This document shows positions 24,595 to 33,556 of a DNA stretch of 64,000 nt, piece after piece. The position numbers were made by a program, and so were the translations under genes. Position 1 is the stretch's first letter, and the number at the start of each line of letters is the position of its first letter. Origin of the DNA: Streptomyces wuyuanensis (GTDB taxonomy: Bacteria; Actinomycetota; Actinomycetes; Streptomycetales; Streptomycetaceae); the NCBI RefSeq assembly GCF_900103455.1, contig NZ_FNHI01000025.1, positions 62,001 to 126,000 on the forward strand, given 5' to 3'. The notes below the pieces were generated by a model that saw nothing but the letters and a program-made list of their open reading frames with translations, did not search any database and was not told the origin of the DNA.

Positions 24595-27027
24595 GTGACA
24601 GGCAAGCGACGGGCGATCAGAGCGTCCGCGGTGCTCGTGGCACTGGCCACGACAGGGGCAACGGCCGCGGCACTCACCACGGCCCAGGCCGAGAACCGGC
24701 CCTCCGGGGCCCCCGGGGTCGAGCGCCACGATCCGGCGCCCGGCTCCGACCACAACAAGGCCCAGAAGGGCCACGTGGACCACGATCTCGAGGGTCCGTT
24801 CAGCAAGCAGCAGGAGCAGCAGCGCCAGGCGGCGCTGGAGCAGGTCATATCCGGGGACGCGACCGTGCAGAAGCGCGGCGCGTCCAAGGTCGTGAAGCTC
24901 GACGACAAGAAGTACGTCGAGCTCGGCCGGGAGAAGACCGACAAGATCTTCACGATCCTGGTGGAGTTCGGCGACAAGGTCGACGACACCACGATGTTCG
25001 ACCCGGACGGCGACGGCCCGAAGCCGCCCGTCAAGAAGTACGGCGGCACCCCGGGCCCGCTGCACAACAAGATCGCGCAGCCGGACCGCAAGGTGGACAA
25101 CTCGACCGCCTGGCAGAAGGACTACAACCGGCAGCACTTCCAGGACCTGTACTTCGGCGAGGGCAAGGACAAGAAGGGGAACCCCAAGCACTCGCTGAAG
25201 ACCTACTACGAGCGCACCTCCTCCGGCCGGTACTCGGTCGAGGGAACCGTCTCGGACTGGGTCAAGGTCGACTGGAACGAGGCCCGCTACGGCTCCAACT
25301 ACTGCGGCCAGTCCAACTGCAACAACGTCTGGGACACGGTCCGTGACGGCGTCACCGCCTGGACCGCCGACCAGAAGGCCAAGGGCCGTACCGACGCCCA
25401 GATCAAGGCCGACCTGGCGCAGTACGACCAGTGGGACCGCTACGACTTCGACGCCGACGGCAACTTCAACGAGGCCGACGGCTACATCGACCACTTCCAG
25501 ATCGTCCACGCGGGCGAGGACGAGTCGGCCGGCGGCGGCGCCGAGGGCCCGAACGCCCTGTGGGCCCACCGCTGGTACGCCTACGGCACCGACGCCGGCA
25601 AGACCGGCCCGGCGAACAACAAGGCCGGCGGCACCCAGATCGGCAACACCGGAATCTGGGTCGGCGACTACACCATGCAGCCGGAGAACGGCGGCCTGGG
25701 CGTGTTCGCCCACGAGTACGGTCACGACCTCGGTCTGCCGGACCTGTACGACACCTCCGGCGGCGGCGAGAACTCCACCGGCTTCTGGTCCCTGATGTCC
25801 TCCGGCTCCTGGCTCGGCACCGGCCAGGACTCCATCGGCGACCTGCCCGGCGACATGAACGCCTGGGACAAGCTGCAGCTCGGCTGGCTCAACTACACGA
25901 AGGCCAAGGCGGCGACGAAGTCCACCCACAAGCTGGGTGTGGCGGAGTACAACACCAAGAACCCGCAGGCCCTCGTCGTCGAGCTGCCGAAGAAGAAGGT
26001 CACCACCAGCATCGTGAAGCCCGCCGAGGGCTCGATGCAGTGGTGGAGCGACATGGGTGACGACCTCAAGAACACCCTCACCCGCTCCGTCGACCTCACG
26101 GGCAAGTCCAAGGCGTCCCTGGAGCTCACCGGCTGGTGGGACATCGAGGCCGACTACGACTACCTCTACACCGAGGTGTCGACGGACGGCGGCGCCAACT
26201 GGGACGCCGTGGACGGCACCGCCGACGGCGCCCCGATCACCCGCGACGCCTCGGACAAGCCGGCGCTGACCGGTCCGTCGGGCGCGCACAAGAAGCTCGT
26301 GTACTCGCTCGACGCGTACGCCGGCAAGAAGGTCGACGTCCGCTTCCGCTACCAGACGGACGGCGGCGTGGCGGGCAAGGGCTTCGCGGCGGACGGCATC
26401 GTGGTCTCCGCGGACGGCGCCCCGGTCTTCAGCGACAACGCCGAGACCGAGGCGGCCGGCTGGACCGCCAAGGGCTTCTCCCGCATCGGTGAGTCCTTCA
26501 CGGACGAGTACGAGCAGTACTACCTCGCCGAGAACCGCCAGTACGTCTCGTACGACCAGACCCTCAAGGTCGGCCCGTACAACTTCGGCTTCAAGGCGCC
26601 GAAGGACGGCTGGGTGGAGCACTACCCCTACCAGAACGGCCTGCTGGTCTGGCTGTGGGACACCTCGCAGAAGGACAACAACACCAGCCAGCACCCGGGC
26701 AAGGGTCTGATCCTCCCGATCGACGCCAACCCCAAGGCCCTCAAGTGGGCCGACGGCACGCTGATGCGCAACCGCATCCAGGCGTTCGACTCCACGTTCA
26801 GCACCTTCCGCTCGGACGCGCTCACGCTGCACAAGGCCGACGTCCCCGTGAGGATCGCCGCCCACAAGGGCAACTCGGTCTTCGACGACCGCAAGGGCGT
26901 CTACTGGTTCGAGGAGAACCCGACCGCCGGTGTTCAGGTCCCGAACACCAACACCAAGATCTCGATCGTCAAGGAGCCGAAGAACGGCCAGACGATCACG
27001 GTCCAGGTCGGCCGCTCGGCCAAGTAG
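24595..27027 (+). CDS. Secreted M6 (immune inhibitor A-type) metalloprotease
   Basis: 810 residues. The start is a secretion signal: basic TGKRRAIR, hydrophobic ASAVLVALATTGATAAAL, then a cleavable ALTTAQAE region. A propeptide-like part to about 110 is rich in charged residues. The zinc site is HEYGHDLGLPD (His373, Glu374, His377), followed by GFWSLMSSGSW, the conserved M6 methionine-turn-like segment. The C-terminal half has the paired jelly-roll-like modules seen in InhA, with WDIEADYDYLYTEVSTDGG. The role is extracellular protein breakdown, known in the family also for attack on insect immune proteins. GTG 24595 follows GGGAGG; the frame's upstream extension lacks a signal peptide at its front. 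Confidence 0.93.
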   Translation: MTGKRRAIRASAVLVALATTGATAAALTTAQAENRPSGAPGVERHDPAPGSDHNKAQKGHVDHDLEGPFSKQQEQQRQAALEQVISGDATVQKRGASKVVKLDDKKYVELGREKTDKIFTILVEFGDKVDDTTMFDPDGDGPKPPVKKYGGTPGPLHNKIAQPDRKVDNSTAWQKDYNRQHFQDLYFGEGKDKKGNPKHSLKTYYERTSSGRYSVEGTVSDWVKVDWNEARYGSNYCGQSNCNNVWDTVRDGVTAWTADQKAKGRTDAQIKADLAQYDQWDRYDFDADGNFNEADGYIDHFQIVHAGEDESAGGGAEGPNALWAHRWYAYGTDAGKTGPANNKAGGTQIGNTGIWVGDYTMQPENGGLGVFAHEYGHDLGLPDLYDTSGGGENSTGFWSLMSSGSWLGTGQDSIGDLPGDMNAWDKLQLGWLNYTKAKAATKSTHKLGVAEYNTKNPQALVVELPKKKVTTSIVKPAEGSMQWWSDMGDDLKNTLTRSVDLTGKSKASLELTGWWDIEADYDYLYTEVSTDGGANWDAVDGTADGAPITRDASDKPALTGPSGAHKKLVYSLDAYAGKKVDVRFRYQTDGGVAGKGFAADGIVVSADGAPVFSDNAETEAAGWTAKGFSRIGESFTDEYEQYYLAENRQYVSYDQTLKVGPYNFGFKAPKDGWVEHYPYQNGLLVWLWDTSQKDNNTSQHPGKGLILPIDANPKALKWADGTLMRNRIQAFDSTFSTFRSDALTLHKADVPVRIAAHKGNSVFDDRKGVYWFEENPTAGVQVPNTNTKISIVKEPKNGQTITVQVGRSAK

Positions 27028-27046
27028 GACGTAGCACGTCACAAGG

Positions 27047-27085
27047 AGCGGGGTGTCCGCGCGCTCGTCGCGCGGGCACCCCGCT
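27047..27085 (+). terminator. Terminator of the M6 protease gene
   Basis: 17-bp stem (27047-27063 with 27069-27085) with one G-T pair and a 5-base loop CTCGT, 19 bases after the stop. Confidence 0.85.
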
Positions 27086-27409
27086 TCGTCGCGGCGGGCC
27101 TCTGAGCCCGCGATGATCGGTGACGGTGTCCGGTGCCCGGAGAGCAGCTTGCGCCGGGGTGTCCGTTTGTTGACGCTCGCCCGGACCCGGAGCGGGCGAG
27201 ATGTCCCAAAGGGGAGCCCGAGGAGAGCCCCTCCTCGAATGTCGATCAATAAAATTGCAGGTCAAAGCATGATCGGCCGATGCCCTCTAGCGGGCGGCGG
27301 CCGATCGTGTTTAGGTGCGTCTGACGAAGTTCTTATTGACAGCGAGCTCACGGGGGAGTGATGCGGCGTGCCCGGCGGAGGTTTCTGCAAGCTGCCAGGA
27401 GGCAGTGTC
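27086..27409. other. Intergenic stretch with AT-rich patch, hairpin and TTGACA
   Basis: Around 27246 lies ATCAATAAAATTGC, unusually AT-rich here. A stem GATCGGCCG (27271-27279) / CGGCCGATC (27298-27306) with an inner GCCC/GGGC step is followed by GTGTTTA. TTGACA at 27336-27341 may be a -35 for the next gene. A small transcript between the two signals is conceivable. Confidence 0.4.
27271..27306 (+). terminator. Second hairpin after the M6 protease gene
   Basis: Perfect 9-bp outer stem with an inner 4-bp stem, followed by GTGTTT. It may end a short transcript from the AT-rich patch or back up the first terminator. Confidence 0.55.
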
Positions 27410-27682
27410 GTGGTCGCGATAGGCCTGCCCGACCCGGCAGGCGGCGGTCGTACGGTGCGTGTGCTGGTGCACGCGGCGAACCGTGCGCGCGCCCTGACGC
27501 GACTGCGGAACCTGGGGCTGCGGGCGGTGTATCTGCGCGGTAACGCGGAGCCACCGACGCCGGACGAGATCACGGCGGTGCTGCACCATCCGGACGGCCT
27601 GCTCTGGCGCACGCACGAGCCGCTCTCCCAGGAGCTCTGGCACCCCATCCGCGCCCTGCTGCGCCCGGCACGCGGGGCGTAG
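27410..27682 (+). CDS. Small conserved-looking protein of unknown function
   Basis: About 90 residues from GTG 27410, chosen because AGGAGG sits 7 bases before it; a further in-frame GTG at 27368 has no site. The sequence has a strand-helix-strand look: RTVRVLVHAANRARALTRLRNLGLRAVYLRGN, then DEITAVLHHPDGLLWRTHEP and ELWHPIRALL. I recognise no family. It is convergent with pncA. Confidence 0.6.
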   Translation: MVAIGLPDPAGGGRTVRVLVHAANRARALTRLRNLGLRAVYLRGNAEPPTPDEITAVLHHPDGLLWRTHEPLSQELWHPIRALLRPARGA

Positions 27683-27804
27683 CGCCGGGCCCCGCCGGAG
27701 GAGGCGGGGAACGCCGCCGGGCCCCTCGGTGCCCGGCGCCCCGCCGCGCGCGCCGCGAGCCTCCCGGGGGCACGTTCCGCGGCCGTGCGACGGACCGCCG
27801 CGCG

Positions 27805-28389
27805 TCAGACCACCGGCTTGCCGGAGAGCTCCACGCCCGCCTGCCGCATCTGCTCGAGGGCCCGGTCCGTCGTCTCCTCGGAGACCCCGGCGGTGAGGTC
27901 GAGTAGCACATGCGTGCGGAAGCCCTCGCGGACGGCGTCCAGCGAGGTGGCGCGCACACAATGGTCGGTGGCGATGCCCACGACGTCGACCTCGGTCACG
28001 TCCCTGGAGCGCAGCCACTCGGCGAGCGTCGCACCGTTCTCGTCGGTGCCCTCGAAGCCGCTGTACGCCGCCTCGTAGGCGCCCTTGTCGAAGACCGCCT
28101 CGACCGAGCCGCAGGCAACCGCGGGCGCGAAGTTCGGGTGGAAGCCCACGCCCTCAGTCCCGGCGACGCAGTGCGCCGGCCACGAGTCCACGTAGTCGGG
28201 CTGCTCGGAGAAGTGGCCGCCCGGGTCGATGTGGTGGTCGCGGGTGGCCACCACGTGGCGGTAGCCGGGCTGGGCCTGTCCGATGTAGTCGGTGATGGCG
28301 GCGGCGACGTCCGCGCCCCCGGACACCGCGAGGCTGCCCCCCTCGCAGAAGTCGTTCTGAACGTCGACGACGATCAATGCGCGGTGCAT
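27805..28389 (-). CDS. pncA: Nicotinamidase
   Basis: 194 residues from ATG 28389 behind AAGGA. Converts nicotinamide to nicotinate, the step before PncB in NAD salvage. Catalytic triad Asp9 (ALIVVDVQNDFCEGG), Lys102 (VFDKGAYEAAYSGF) and Cys144 (GIATDHCVRAT); metal ligands Asp51, His53, His59 (TRDHHIDPGGHF) and His73 (WPAHC), all with the spacing of the mycobacterial enzyme. An upstream in-frame stretch overlaps the end of pncB's spacer and is rejected. It lies 148 bases downstream of pncB on the same strand, likely one transcript. Confidence 0.94.
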   Translation of the reverse strand: MHRALIVVDVQNDFCEGGSLAVSGGADVAAAITDYIGQAQPGYRHVVATRDHHIDPGGHFSEQPDYVDSWPAHCVAGTEGVGFHPNFAPAVACGSVEAVFDKGAYEAAYSGFEGTDENGATLAEWLRSRDVTEVDVVGIATDHCVRATSLDAVREGFRTHVLLDLTAGVSEETTDRALEQMRQAGVELSGKPVV

Positions 28390-28537
28390 GGCGGGTGTCC
28401 TTCGGTGGGTGCGGCGGGCGGGGAACGGTCGGGCGGCAACGTTTCGAGGGTAGAGACTTCGATCGCCTTGCGGGAGAGGGCCTTTGCCTGCTAACTGCGC
28501 TGCCGTCGTCTCTCGGGTCACCTGGTGTCCATACGGC

Positions 28538-29869
28538 TCACATGAGGTACTCCGTGGGAAGCACCGGCTCGCCGCGGGACAGCTGGGTCGCGGAGATCGG
28601 CAGCGCGGCGCGCGCCGCGATGTGCCGCTCGCGCGCCGCGTCCAACGGTTCACGGGCGACGACCTCACCGCCCTTGACCAGCTGCGTCAGCAGCTGCCGG
28701 TCCACCAGGGACTCGGGCACCGGGCCGGTGCCGAGCACCTCGGCCTCGGCGACGCCGTACTCGTCCTGCCGGCGGGCGGCCCACTTGCGCCCGCCCACGG
28801 ACAGTTTCCCGCCGGTCGACTTCTTCGCCACCGGCACCAGCGGCGCGTCCGGGTCGGCCGAGCCGGCGCGGGCGACCAGCTTGTAGACCATGGAACAGGT
28901 CGGGTGACCGCTTCCGGTGACCAGCTGCGTACCCACGCCGTAGGCGTCCACGGGCGCGGCGGCCAGCGACGCGATCGCGTACTCGTCCAGGTCGGACGTC
29001 ACGACGATCTTCGTGTCACGGGCGCCGAGGTCGTCGAGCTGCCTGCGCACCCGGTGGGCGACCATCAGCAGGTCCCCGGAGTCGATGCGCACGGCCCCCA
29101 GATCGGTGCCGGCGATCTCCACGGCCGTACGGACGGCCTCGCCTACGTCGTAGGTGTCGACGAGCAGGGTCGTGCCGCGCCCGAGCGAATCGACCTGGGC
29201 CCGGAAAGCGTCCCGCTCCGTGTCATGCAGAAGGGTGAAGGCGTGCGCGCTGGTGCCCACCGTGGGGATGCCGTAGCGGAAGCCGGCGGCGAGATCGGAG
29301 GTGGAGTCGAAGCCTCCGACGTACGCCGAGCGCGCGGAGGCGACTGCGGCGAGCTCATGGGTGCGCCGGGCGCCCATCTCGATGAGCCGGCGGCCCACGG
29401 CGGCCGCCGACATCCGCGAGGCCGCGGCCGCGATCGCCGAGTCGTGGTTGAGGACCGAGAGGATCACGGTCTCCAGCAGCACGCACTCCGCGAAGGAACC
29501 CTCCACGCGCAGGATCGGCGAGCCGGGGAAGTAGACCTCGCCCTCCGGGTAGCCGTGGATGTCGCCGCTGAAGCGGTAGCCGGCCAGCCACCGCAGCGTC
29601 GGCTCGTCCACGATGCCGCGGTCCCGGAGGTACCCGAGCACGCCCTCGTCGAAGCGGAAGTTCTCCACGGCGTCCAGGACGCGTCCGGTGCCGGCGACCA
29701 CGCCGTAGCGGCGGCCCTCGGGCAGCCGGCGGGTGAAGACCTCGAAGACCGACCGGCGGTCCGCGGTGCCCGCCTTGAGGGCGGCCTGCAGCATCGTGAA
29801 CTCGTACTGGTCGGTGAAGAGCGCGGTCGACGGCACGGAGACCGGCAGACCCAGATCCGCAGTGTTCAT
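28538..29869 (-). CDS. pncB: Nicotinate phosphoribosyltransferase
   Basis: 443 residues. Forms nicotinate mononucleotide from nicotinate and PRPP with ATP use. Landmarks: TALFTDQYEFTMLQAAL at the start, FEVFTRRLPEGRRYGV, ARSAYVGGFDSTSDL and GIPTVGTSAHAF (the region holding the active-site His), AVRIDSGDLL and VTSDLDEYAI for phosphate and substrate binding. It heads the pncB-pncA salvage unit and is divergent from clpS. ATG has no ribosome site but a -10 TAGCAT lies 7 bases upstream. Confidence 0.95.
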   Translation of the reverse strand: MNTADLGLPVSVPSTALFTDQYEFTMLQAALKAGTADRRSVFEVFTRRLPEGRRYGVVAGTGRVLDAVENFRFDEGVLGYLRDRGIVDEPTLRWLAGYRFSGDIHGYPEGEVYFPGSPILRVEGSFAECVLLETVILSVLNHDSAIAAAASRMSAAAVGRRLIEMGARRTHELAAVASARSAYVGGFDSTSDLAAGFRYGIPTVGTSAHAFTLLHDTERDAFRAQVDSLGRGTTLLVDTYDVGEAVRTAVEIAGTDLGAVRIDSGDLLMVAHRVRRQLDDLGARDTKIVVTSDLDEYAIASLAAAPVDAYGVGTQLVTGSGHPTCSMVYKLVARAGSADPDAPLVPVAKKSTGGKLSVGGRKWAARRQDEYGVAEAEVLGTGPVPESLVDRQLLTQLVKGGEVVAREPLDAARERHIAARAALPISATQLSRGEPVLPTEYLM

Positions 29870-29876
29870 ACGAGCG

Positions 29877-29882
29877 ATGCTA
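29877..29882 (-). promoter_or_regulatory. Leaderless-type -10 element of pncB
   Basis: TAGCAT on the minus strand ends 7 bases before ATG 29869. Confidence 0.6.
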
Positions 29883-29970
29883 GCGCAGATTTCGTCAGAG
29901 TGACGAGATGTCGTCGGATCGGGCGGGGGCGTTTGTGCGACCGGGCCCCTCGGGTGGCAGCATGGGTGGA

Positions 29971-30273
29971 GTGACTGTGCCCCTAGAGATCGAGCAGACC
30001 CAGTCGGCCGAGGAGACGTTCGCCGTACCCGAACCCGACGTTCCGTGGGTGACGATCGTCCACAACGATCCGGTCAATCTGATGAGCTATGTCACCTACG
30101 TTTTCCAGGCGTACTTCGGCTACCCCAAGGACAAGGCCCACAAGCTGATGCTCGACGTCCATCACAAGGGACGCGCGGTCGTCTCCAGCGGCACCCGCGA
30201 GGAAATGGAACGCGACGTGCAGGCGATGCACGGCTACGGGCTGTGGGCGACGCTCTCCCAGGAACGTCAGTGA
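29971..30273 (+). CDS. clpS: ClpS adaptor protein
   Basis: About 100 residues from GTG 29971. ClpS binds N-degron substrates and hands them to ClpA/ClpC-ClpP. PWVTIVHNDPVNLMSYVTYVF is the conserved opening, with the Asn-Asp pair that holds the substrate alpha-amino group; KAHKLMLDVHHKGRAVVSSGTREEMERDV is the second signature. The open frame extends to 29908, but no start there has a site. CAGCAT ends 7 bases before GTG, so the mRNA may be leaderless. The next gene overlaps the stop by one base (TGATG). Confidence 0.94.
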   Translation: MTVPLEIEQTQSAEETFAVPEPDVPWVTIVHNDPVNLMSYVTYVFQAYFGYPKDKAHKLMLDVHHKGRAVVSSGTREEMERDVQAMHGYGLWATLSQERQ

Positions 30274-30869
30274 TGGCGGGACAGTTCGAAGCACTGCCGG
30301 GCGGCGGCGCCGCCGTCGCGCTCGACGAGGTCGAGATCTCCATCCTGCGCTCGCTCGCCGTCCAGCTGCTGGAGCTCATCGGCCCCGGTGACGAGCCCGC
30401 CGAGGGCGCGGACCCGCTTGCCGCGCTCTTCGCGGAGGGGCCGAGCGAGCCGCCGTCCGACCCCGCGCTCGCGCGGCTCTTCCCGGACGCCTACGGGGAG
30501 CCCGAGGCCGATCGGGGCGAGGACGGGGAACTCCGGGAGTTCTCGGCCGAGTTCCGCCGTTTCACGGAGAACGACCTGCGCGCCCGCAAGCGCGACGACG
30601 CCCTCGCCGTCGTCCGCAACCTCGACGCGCTGACCGCGGCGGGCGAGGGCGGGGCGATTCTCAAACTCACCGCCGAGGACTCGCTGCACTGGCTCGGAGC
30701 GCTCAACGACCTGCGGCTGACCATCGGCACCCGGCTCGAGGTCACCGACGACGACGAGACCGGCGACCTCTACCGGCTGCCGGACTCCGATCCGCGCAAG
30801 CCGATGGTCATGGCGTACCTCTGGCTCGGGGCGCTCCAGGAGACGCTGGTCGAGACGCTGATGCCGTAA
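30273..30869 (+). CDS. DUF2017 protein, clpS partner
   Basis: 198 residues. The gene follows clpS with a one-base overlap, as it does across actinobacteria, which suggests a shared pathway. Sequence landmarks are LDEVEISILRSLAVQLLELI at the front, FRRFTENDLRARKRDDALAVVRNLD, ILKLTAEDSLHWLGALNDLRLTIG and WLGALQETLVETLMP at the end; it is all-alpha and soluble. No catalytic motif is known to me. The start ATG at 30273 is certain from the overlap. Confidence 0.88.
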   Translation: MAGQFEALPGGGAAVALDEVEISILRSLAVQLLELIGPGDEPAEGADPLAALFAEGPSEPPSDPALARLFPDAYGEPEADRGEDGELREFSAEFRRFTENDLRARKRDDALAVVRNLDALTAAGEGGAILKLTAEDSLHWLGALNDLRLTIGTRLEVTDDDETGDLYRLPDSDPRKPMVMAYLWLGALQETLVETLMP

Positions 30870-31334
30870 CGGCCGTATTCCGGGCGGGTGCCCGGGGTTC
30901 GGCGGCCGGGGTGCGGGCGTCGGCGTGAATCAGGCGAGGCCCTGACGCCATGTCGTCACGTCCCGTAGCGGATGGCGTGCCGGGGACGCGGAATGCGTCA
31001 CGAGCCGTAGCCGGTGAACGCCTCCCGGACACCGCGTGTTCGCTCAACGGACACTCAAATCCGGATAACGATCACGTCACTTGGTCACCCGTCTTTGCCG
31101 CGCCAAGTGTGAATTGTCCGCTTCTTTCAGTGGTGTGCGCCACATTGCCGTGGGTCGATCAATGCTGCCGCCGTGATAGATCTTCACGACCTGCCGGGGA
31201 CGCCACCCATGTCCCCGGAGGCGCTTCGACCGGCAGACCGCCGGCGGCACTCCATCGGTATCCGGGGGGATCAGGACCTGGTCCGCGGCCGAGTCCAGTC
31301 GGCGCGGATCAGCATGGAGAAAGGCGCATCAACC
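30870..31334. other. Long leader/promoter region of the amino-acid permease
   Basis: About 465 bases with no gene I trust. The part 31050-31160 is relatively AT-rich, with ATCCGGATAACGATCACG and an inverted repeat at 31078-31109; a promoter most likely lies here, leaving a leader of some 150 bases or more before ATG 31335. Confidence 0.5.
31078..31109. promoter_or_regulatory. Inverted repeat upstream of the permease
   Basis: CACTTGG at 31078-31084 and CCAAGTG at 31103-31109, 18 bases apart, in the AT-rich part of the leader. Possible regulator site; weak on its own. Confidence 0.35.
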
Positions 31335-32774
31335 ATGACCTCGTTGCAGGTCGACAAGCACGCCGGCGAGGCCGGGGGCACTCCGCAGGAAGGCTACGAG
31401 CGAGGGCTCGGCAGCCGGCAGGTCCAGATGATCGCCATCGGCGGCGCCATCGGCGTGGGCCTCTTCATGGGCGCCGGAGCGAACATCGCCAAGGCCGGCC
31501 CCAGCATCATCCTGATGTACGCCCTGGCCGGCGTGGTCATCTTCTTCATCATGCGCGCGCTGGGCGAACTGCTGCTGTACCGGCCCGTCTCGGGTTCCTT
31601 CGCGGAGTACGCCCGCGAATTCCTCGGCCCGTTCTTCGGGTTCGTCACCGGCTGGACGTACTGGCTCATGTGGGTCGTCACCGGCATGGCGGAACTCACC
31701 GCCGCGGCCATCTACATGCACTTCTGGTTCCCGGAGATCCCACAGTGGGTCAGCGCCCTGGTCTTCCTGGTGGTGCTCTTCGGCGTCAACCTGATCTCGG
31801 TGAAGATCTTCGGCGAGGTCGAGTTCTGGTTCTCGATGGTCAAGGTCACCGCGATCATCGGCATGATCGTGATCGGTCTCGGCGTGCTCACGCTCGGCTT
31901 CTCCGACGCCGGTGACACCGCCGCGGTCTCCAACCTCTGGGCGCACGACGGGATCTTCCCGAACGGCATCGGCTCCAGCCTGATGACCCTCCAGGGCGTG
32001 ATGTTCGCCTATCTCGCCGTCGAACTGGTCGGCGTCACCGCCGGCGAGTCCGAGAACCCCGAGAAGACGCTCCCCAAGGCCATCAACACGCTGCCCTGGC
32101 GCATCATCATCTTCTACGTCGGCGCCCTCGTGGTGATCCTCTCCGTCGTGAAGTGGACCGAGTTCTCCGCGGGCGAGAGCCCGTTCGTCCACGCCTTCGA
32201 CAAGATCGGCATCCCGCTCGCCGCCGGCATCGTCAACTTCGTGGTGCTGACCGCCGCGCTCTCCTCGTGCAACTCCGGCATGTACTCCACCGGCCGCATG
32301 CTGCGCGACCTGGCGTCCAACGGCGAGGCCCCGAAGGCCTTCGGCCGCCTGAACGCCCGCAAGACCCCGGCCGTGGGCATCGCCGTCTCCGTCGCGCTCA
32401 TGGGCATCGGCGTCGTCCTCAACTACGTCGTCCCGGAGAAGGCGTTCGGCTACGTCGTCTCGGTGGCCACCGCGGCCGGTATCTGGACGTGGATGATGAT
32501 CCTCGTCAGCCACATCCGCTACCGCCGCGCGGTCGAGGCCGGCAGTCTGCCCGCCTCGTCCTTCCCGGCCCCCGGCGGAGCCAAGTTCAGCTGGGTCGCC
32601 CTGCTGTTCCTGATCGGCGTGACCGGCATGATCGCCTACGACAAGGACTCCAGGATCTCCCTGGTCGTGGGCGCGGTCTGGGGGATCGGCCTGGCCGTCG
32701 GCTGGGCGCTCCTCAAGAAGCGCAACCCGCAGCTGACCGAGCGCACCCCCGAGTACGCGGACGCCGTCAAGTAG
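31335..32774 (+). CDS. Amino-acid permease, APC superfamily (AAT type)
   Basis: 479 residues from ATG 31335 (ATG 31314 is an alternative). About 12 helices. QVQMIAIGGAIGVGLFMGAG and IAKAGPSIILMYALAG are the first-helix signature of the amino-acid transporter family; GELLLYRPVSGSFAEYAREF, GWTYWLMWVVTGMAELTAA and TLPKAINTLPWRII follow in family order. Relatives carry asparagine, GABA, D-alanine/D-serine or aromatic amino acids; the substrate is not fixed by the sequence. A strong hairpin separates it from the convergent MMPL operon. Confidence 0.9.
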   Translation: MTSLQVDKHAGEAGGTPQEGYERGLGSRQVQMIAIGGAIGVGLFMGAGANIAKAGPSIILMYALAGVVIFFIMRALGELLLYRPVSGSFAEYAREFLGPFFGFVTGWTYWLMWVVTGMAELTAAAIYMHFWFPEIPQWVSALVFLVVLFGVNLISVKIFGEVEFWFSMVKVTAIIGMIVIGLGVLTLGFSDAGDTAAVSNLWAHDGIFPNGIGSSLMTLQGVMFAYLAVELVGVTAGESENPEKTLPKAINTLPWRIIIFYVGALVVILSVVKWTEFSAGESPFVHAFDKIGIPLAAGIVNFVVLTAALSSCNSGMYSTGRMLRDLASNGEAPKAFGRLNARKTPAVGIAVSVALMGIGVVLNYVVPEKAFGYVVSVATAAGIWTWMMILVSHIRYRRAVEAGSLPASSFPAPGGAKFSWVALLFLIGVTGMIAYDKDSRISLVVGAVWGIGLAVGWALLKKRNPQLTERTPEYADAVK

Positions 32775-32797
32775 CGAGCGGCTCGCTCCTCACCGGT

Positions 32798-32841
32798 CAT
32801 CAGGGCCATGCGGGCGGAGAACGCCCGGCATGGCCCTGATG
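32798..32841. terminator. Bidirectional terminator between permease and LmeA-like gene
   Basis: Outer stem CATCAGGGCCATGC (32798-32811) pairs with GCATGGCCCTGATG (32828-32841); an inner GGGCG/CGCCC step and GAGAA loop continue it, with one bulged G. It serves both converging genes. Confidence 0.88.
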
Positions 32842-32869
32842 CCGTTCGGGGACGCCGGCCGGCCGCCGT

Positions 32870-33556
32870 TCACGCGAGCCGGACGTTCTTGCCCCCGGCG
32901 TGGAGCGTCACCCCCGCATCACCGACCGACACCCGGGTCGGCGCGAGACCGCCCGGCAGATCCGGGACGACGACCTCCGCGGCGGTGAAGGCCGCCGAGA
33001 TGCGAGGTCCGGACGGATCGACCGGCCGGCCCGCGAACGACGCCGCGACCGGCACGACGGTGATCGTGCGCCCGGTCAGCCGCGGTTCGGCCACGACGGT
33101 CAGGGGCAGGCCCAGGACCTCACGGTCGATCCGAAGCCGGCCGTCCCCGTCCGCCGAGAGTATGGCGCCCTCCCCGAGACCCGCGCCCAGGGAGTCGAAC
33201 GGCGCCGTGAACCGGGCGTCCGCGGACGCGGCCGTGTAACCGCCGCCGCCCTCGGCGACGTCGCGCAGCTCGACCGACGCCCGCACCGGCCGGCCTTCCC
33301 CGGTCACGGCGTCCGCCCGTACGTCCACGCTCGGAAAGGCCCCCCGCGCCGCGCTCAGCAGGAACGGGAAGCCGTCGATGCTCACGCGCGGAGTGCCGAC
33401 CAGCGCCTTCTGCCGCGCGGCGATCCGCTCCGCGAGCCGGTTCTCGGCGACGCTCGCGGAGACGCGGTCGACCGCCGGCAACGCCACGAGCGGCACGGCC
33501 GCCACGAGGGACGTCCACAGCAGCCGCCGGCGGCAGTCCGCCCGGCGCCGCGTCAC
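32870..33556 (-). CDS. DUF2993 / LmeA-like lipid-binding protein
   Basis: About 228 residues from GTG 33556, overlapping the MMPL stop by four bases (GTGA). A signal anchor RRLLWTSLVAAVPLVALPAVD is followed by the DUF2993 domain: VSASVAENRLAERIAARQ, PRVSIDGFPFLLSAARGAFPSV-type text, and VSVGDAGVTLHAGGKNVRL at the end. LmeA of mycobacteria, the best-known member, binds phospholipid and acts in lipomannan maturation. Here it is coupled to an MMPL exporter, so a periplasmic lipid-handling partner role is a reasonable inference. Confidence 0.82.
   Translation of the reverse strand: MTRRRADCRRRLLWTSLVAAVPLVALPAVDRVSASVAENRLAERIAARQKALVGTPRVSIDGFPFLLSAARGAFPSVDVRADAVTGEGRPVRASVELRDVAEGGGGYTAASADARFTAPFDSLGAGLGEGAILSADGDGRLRIDREVLGLPLTVVAEPRLTGRTITVVPVAASFAGRPVDPSGPRISAAFTAAEVVVPDLPGGLAPTRVSVGDAGVTLHAGGKNVRLA

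Noticed and set aside
24463..27249. A 928-codon open frame antisense to the M6 protease
   Set aside because: High GC leaves long antisense frames open; its translation is Val/Leu/Gly/Arg-rich with no domain, while the sense strand has a complete protease.
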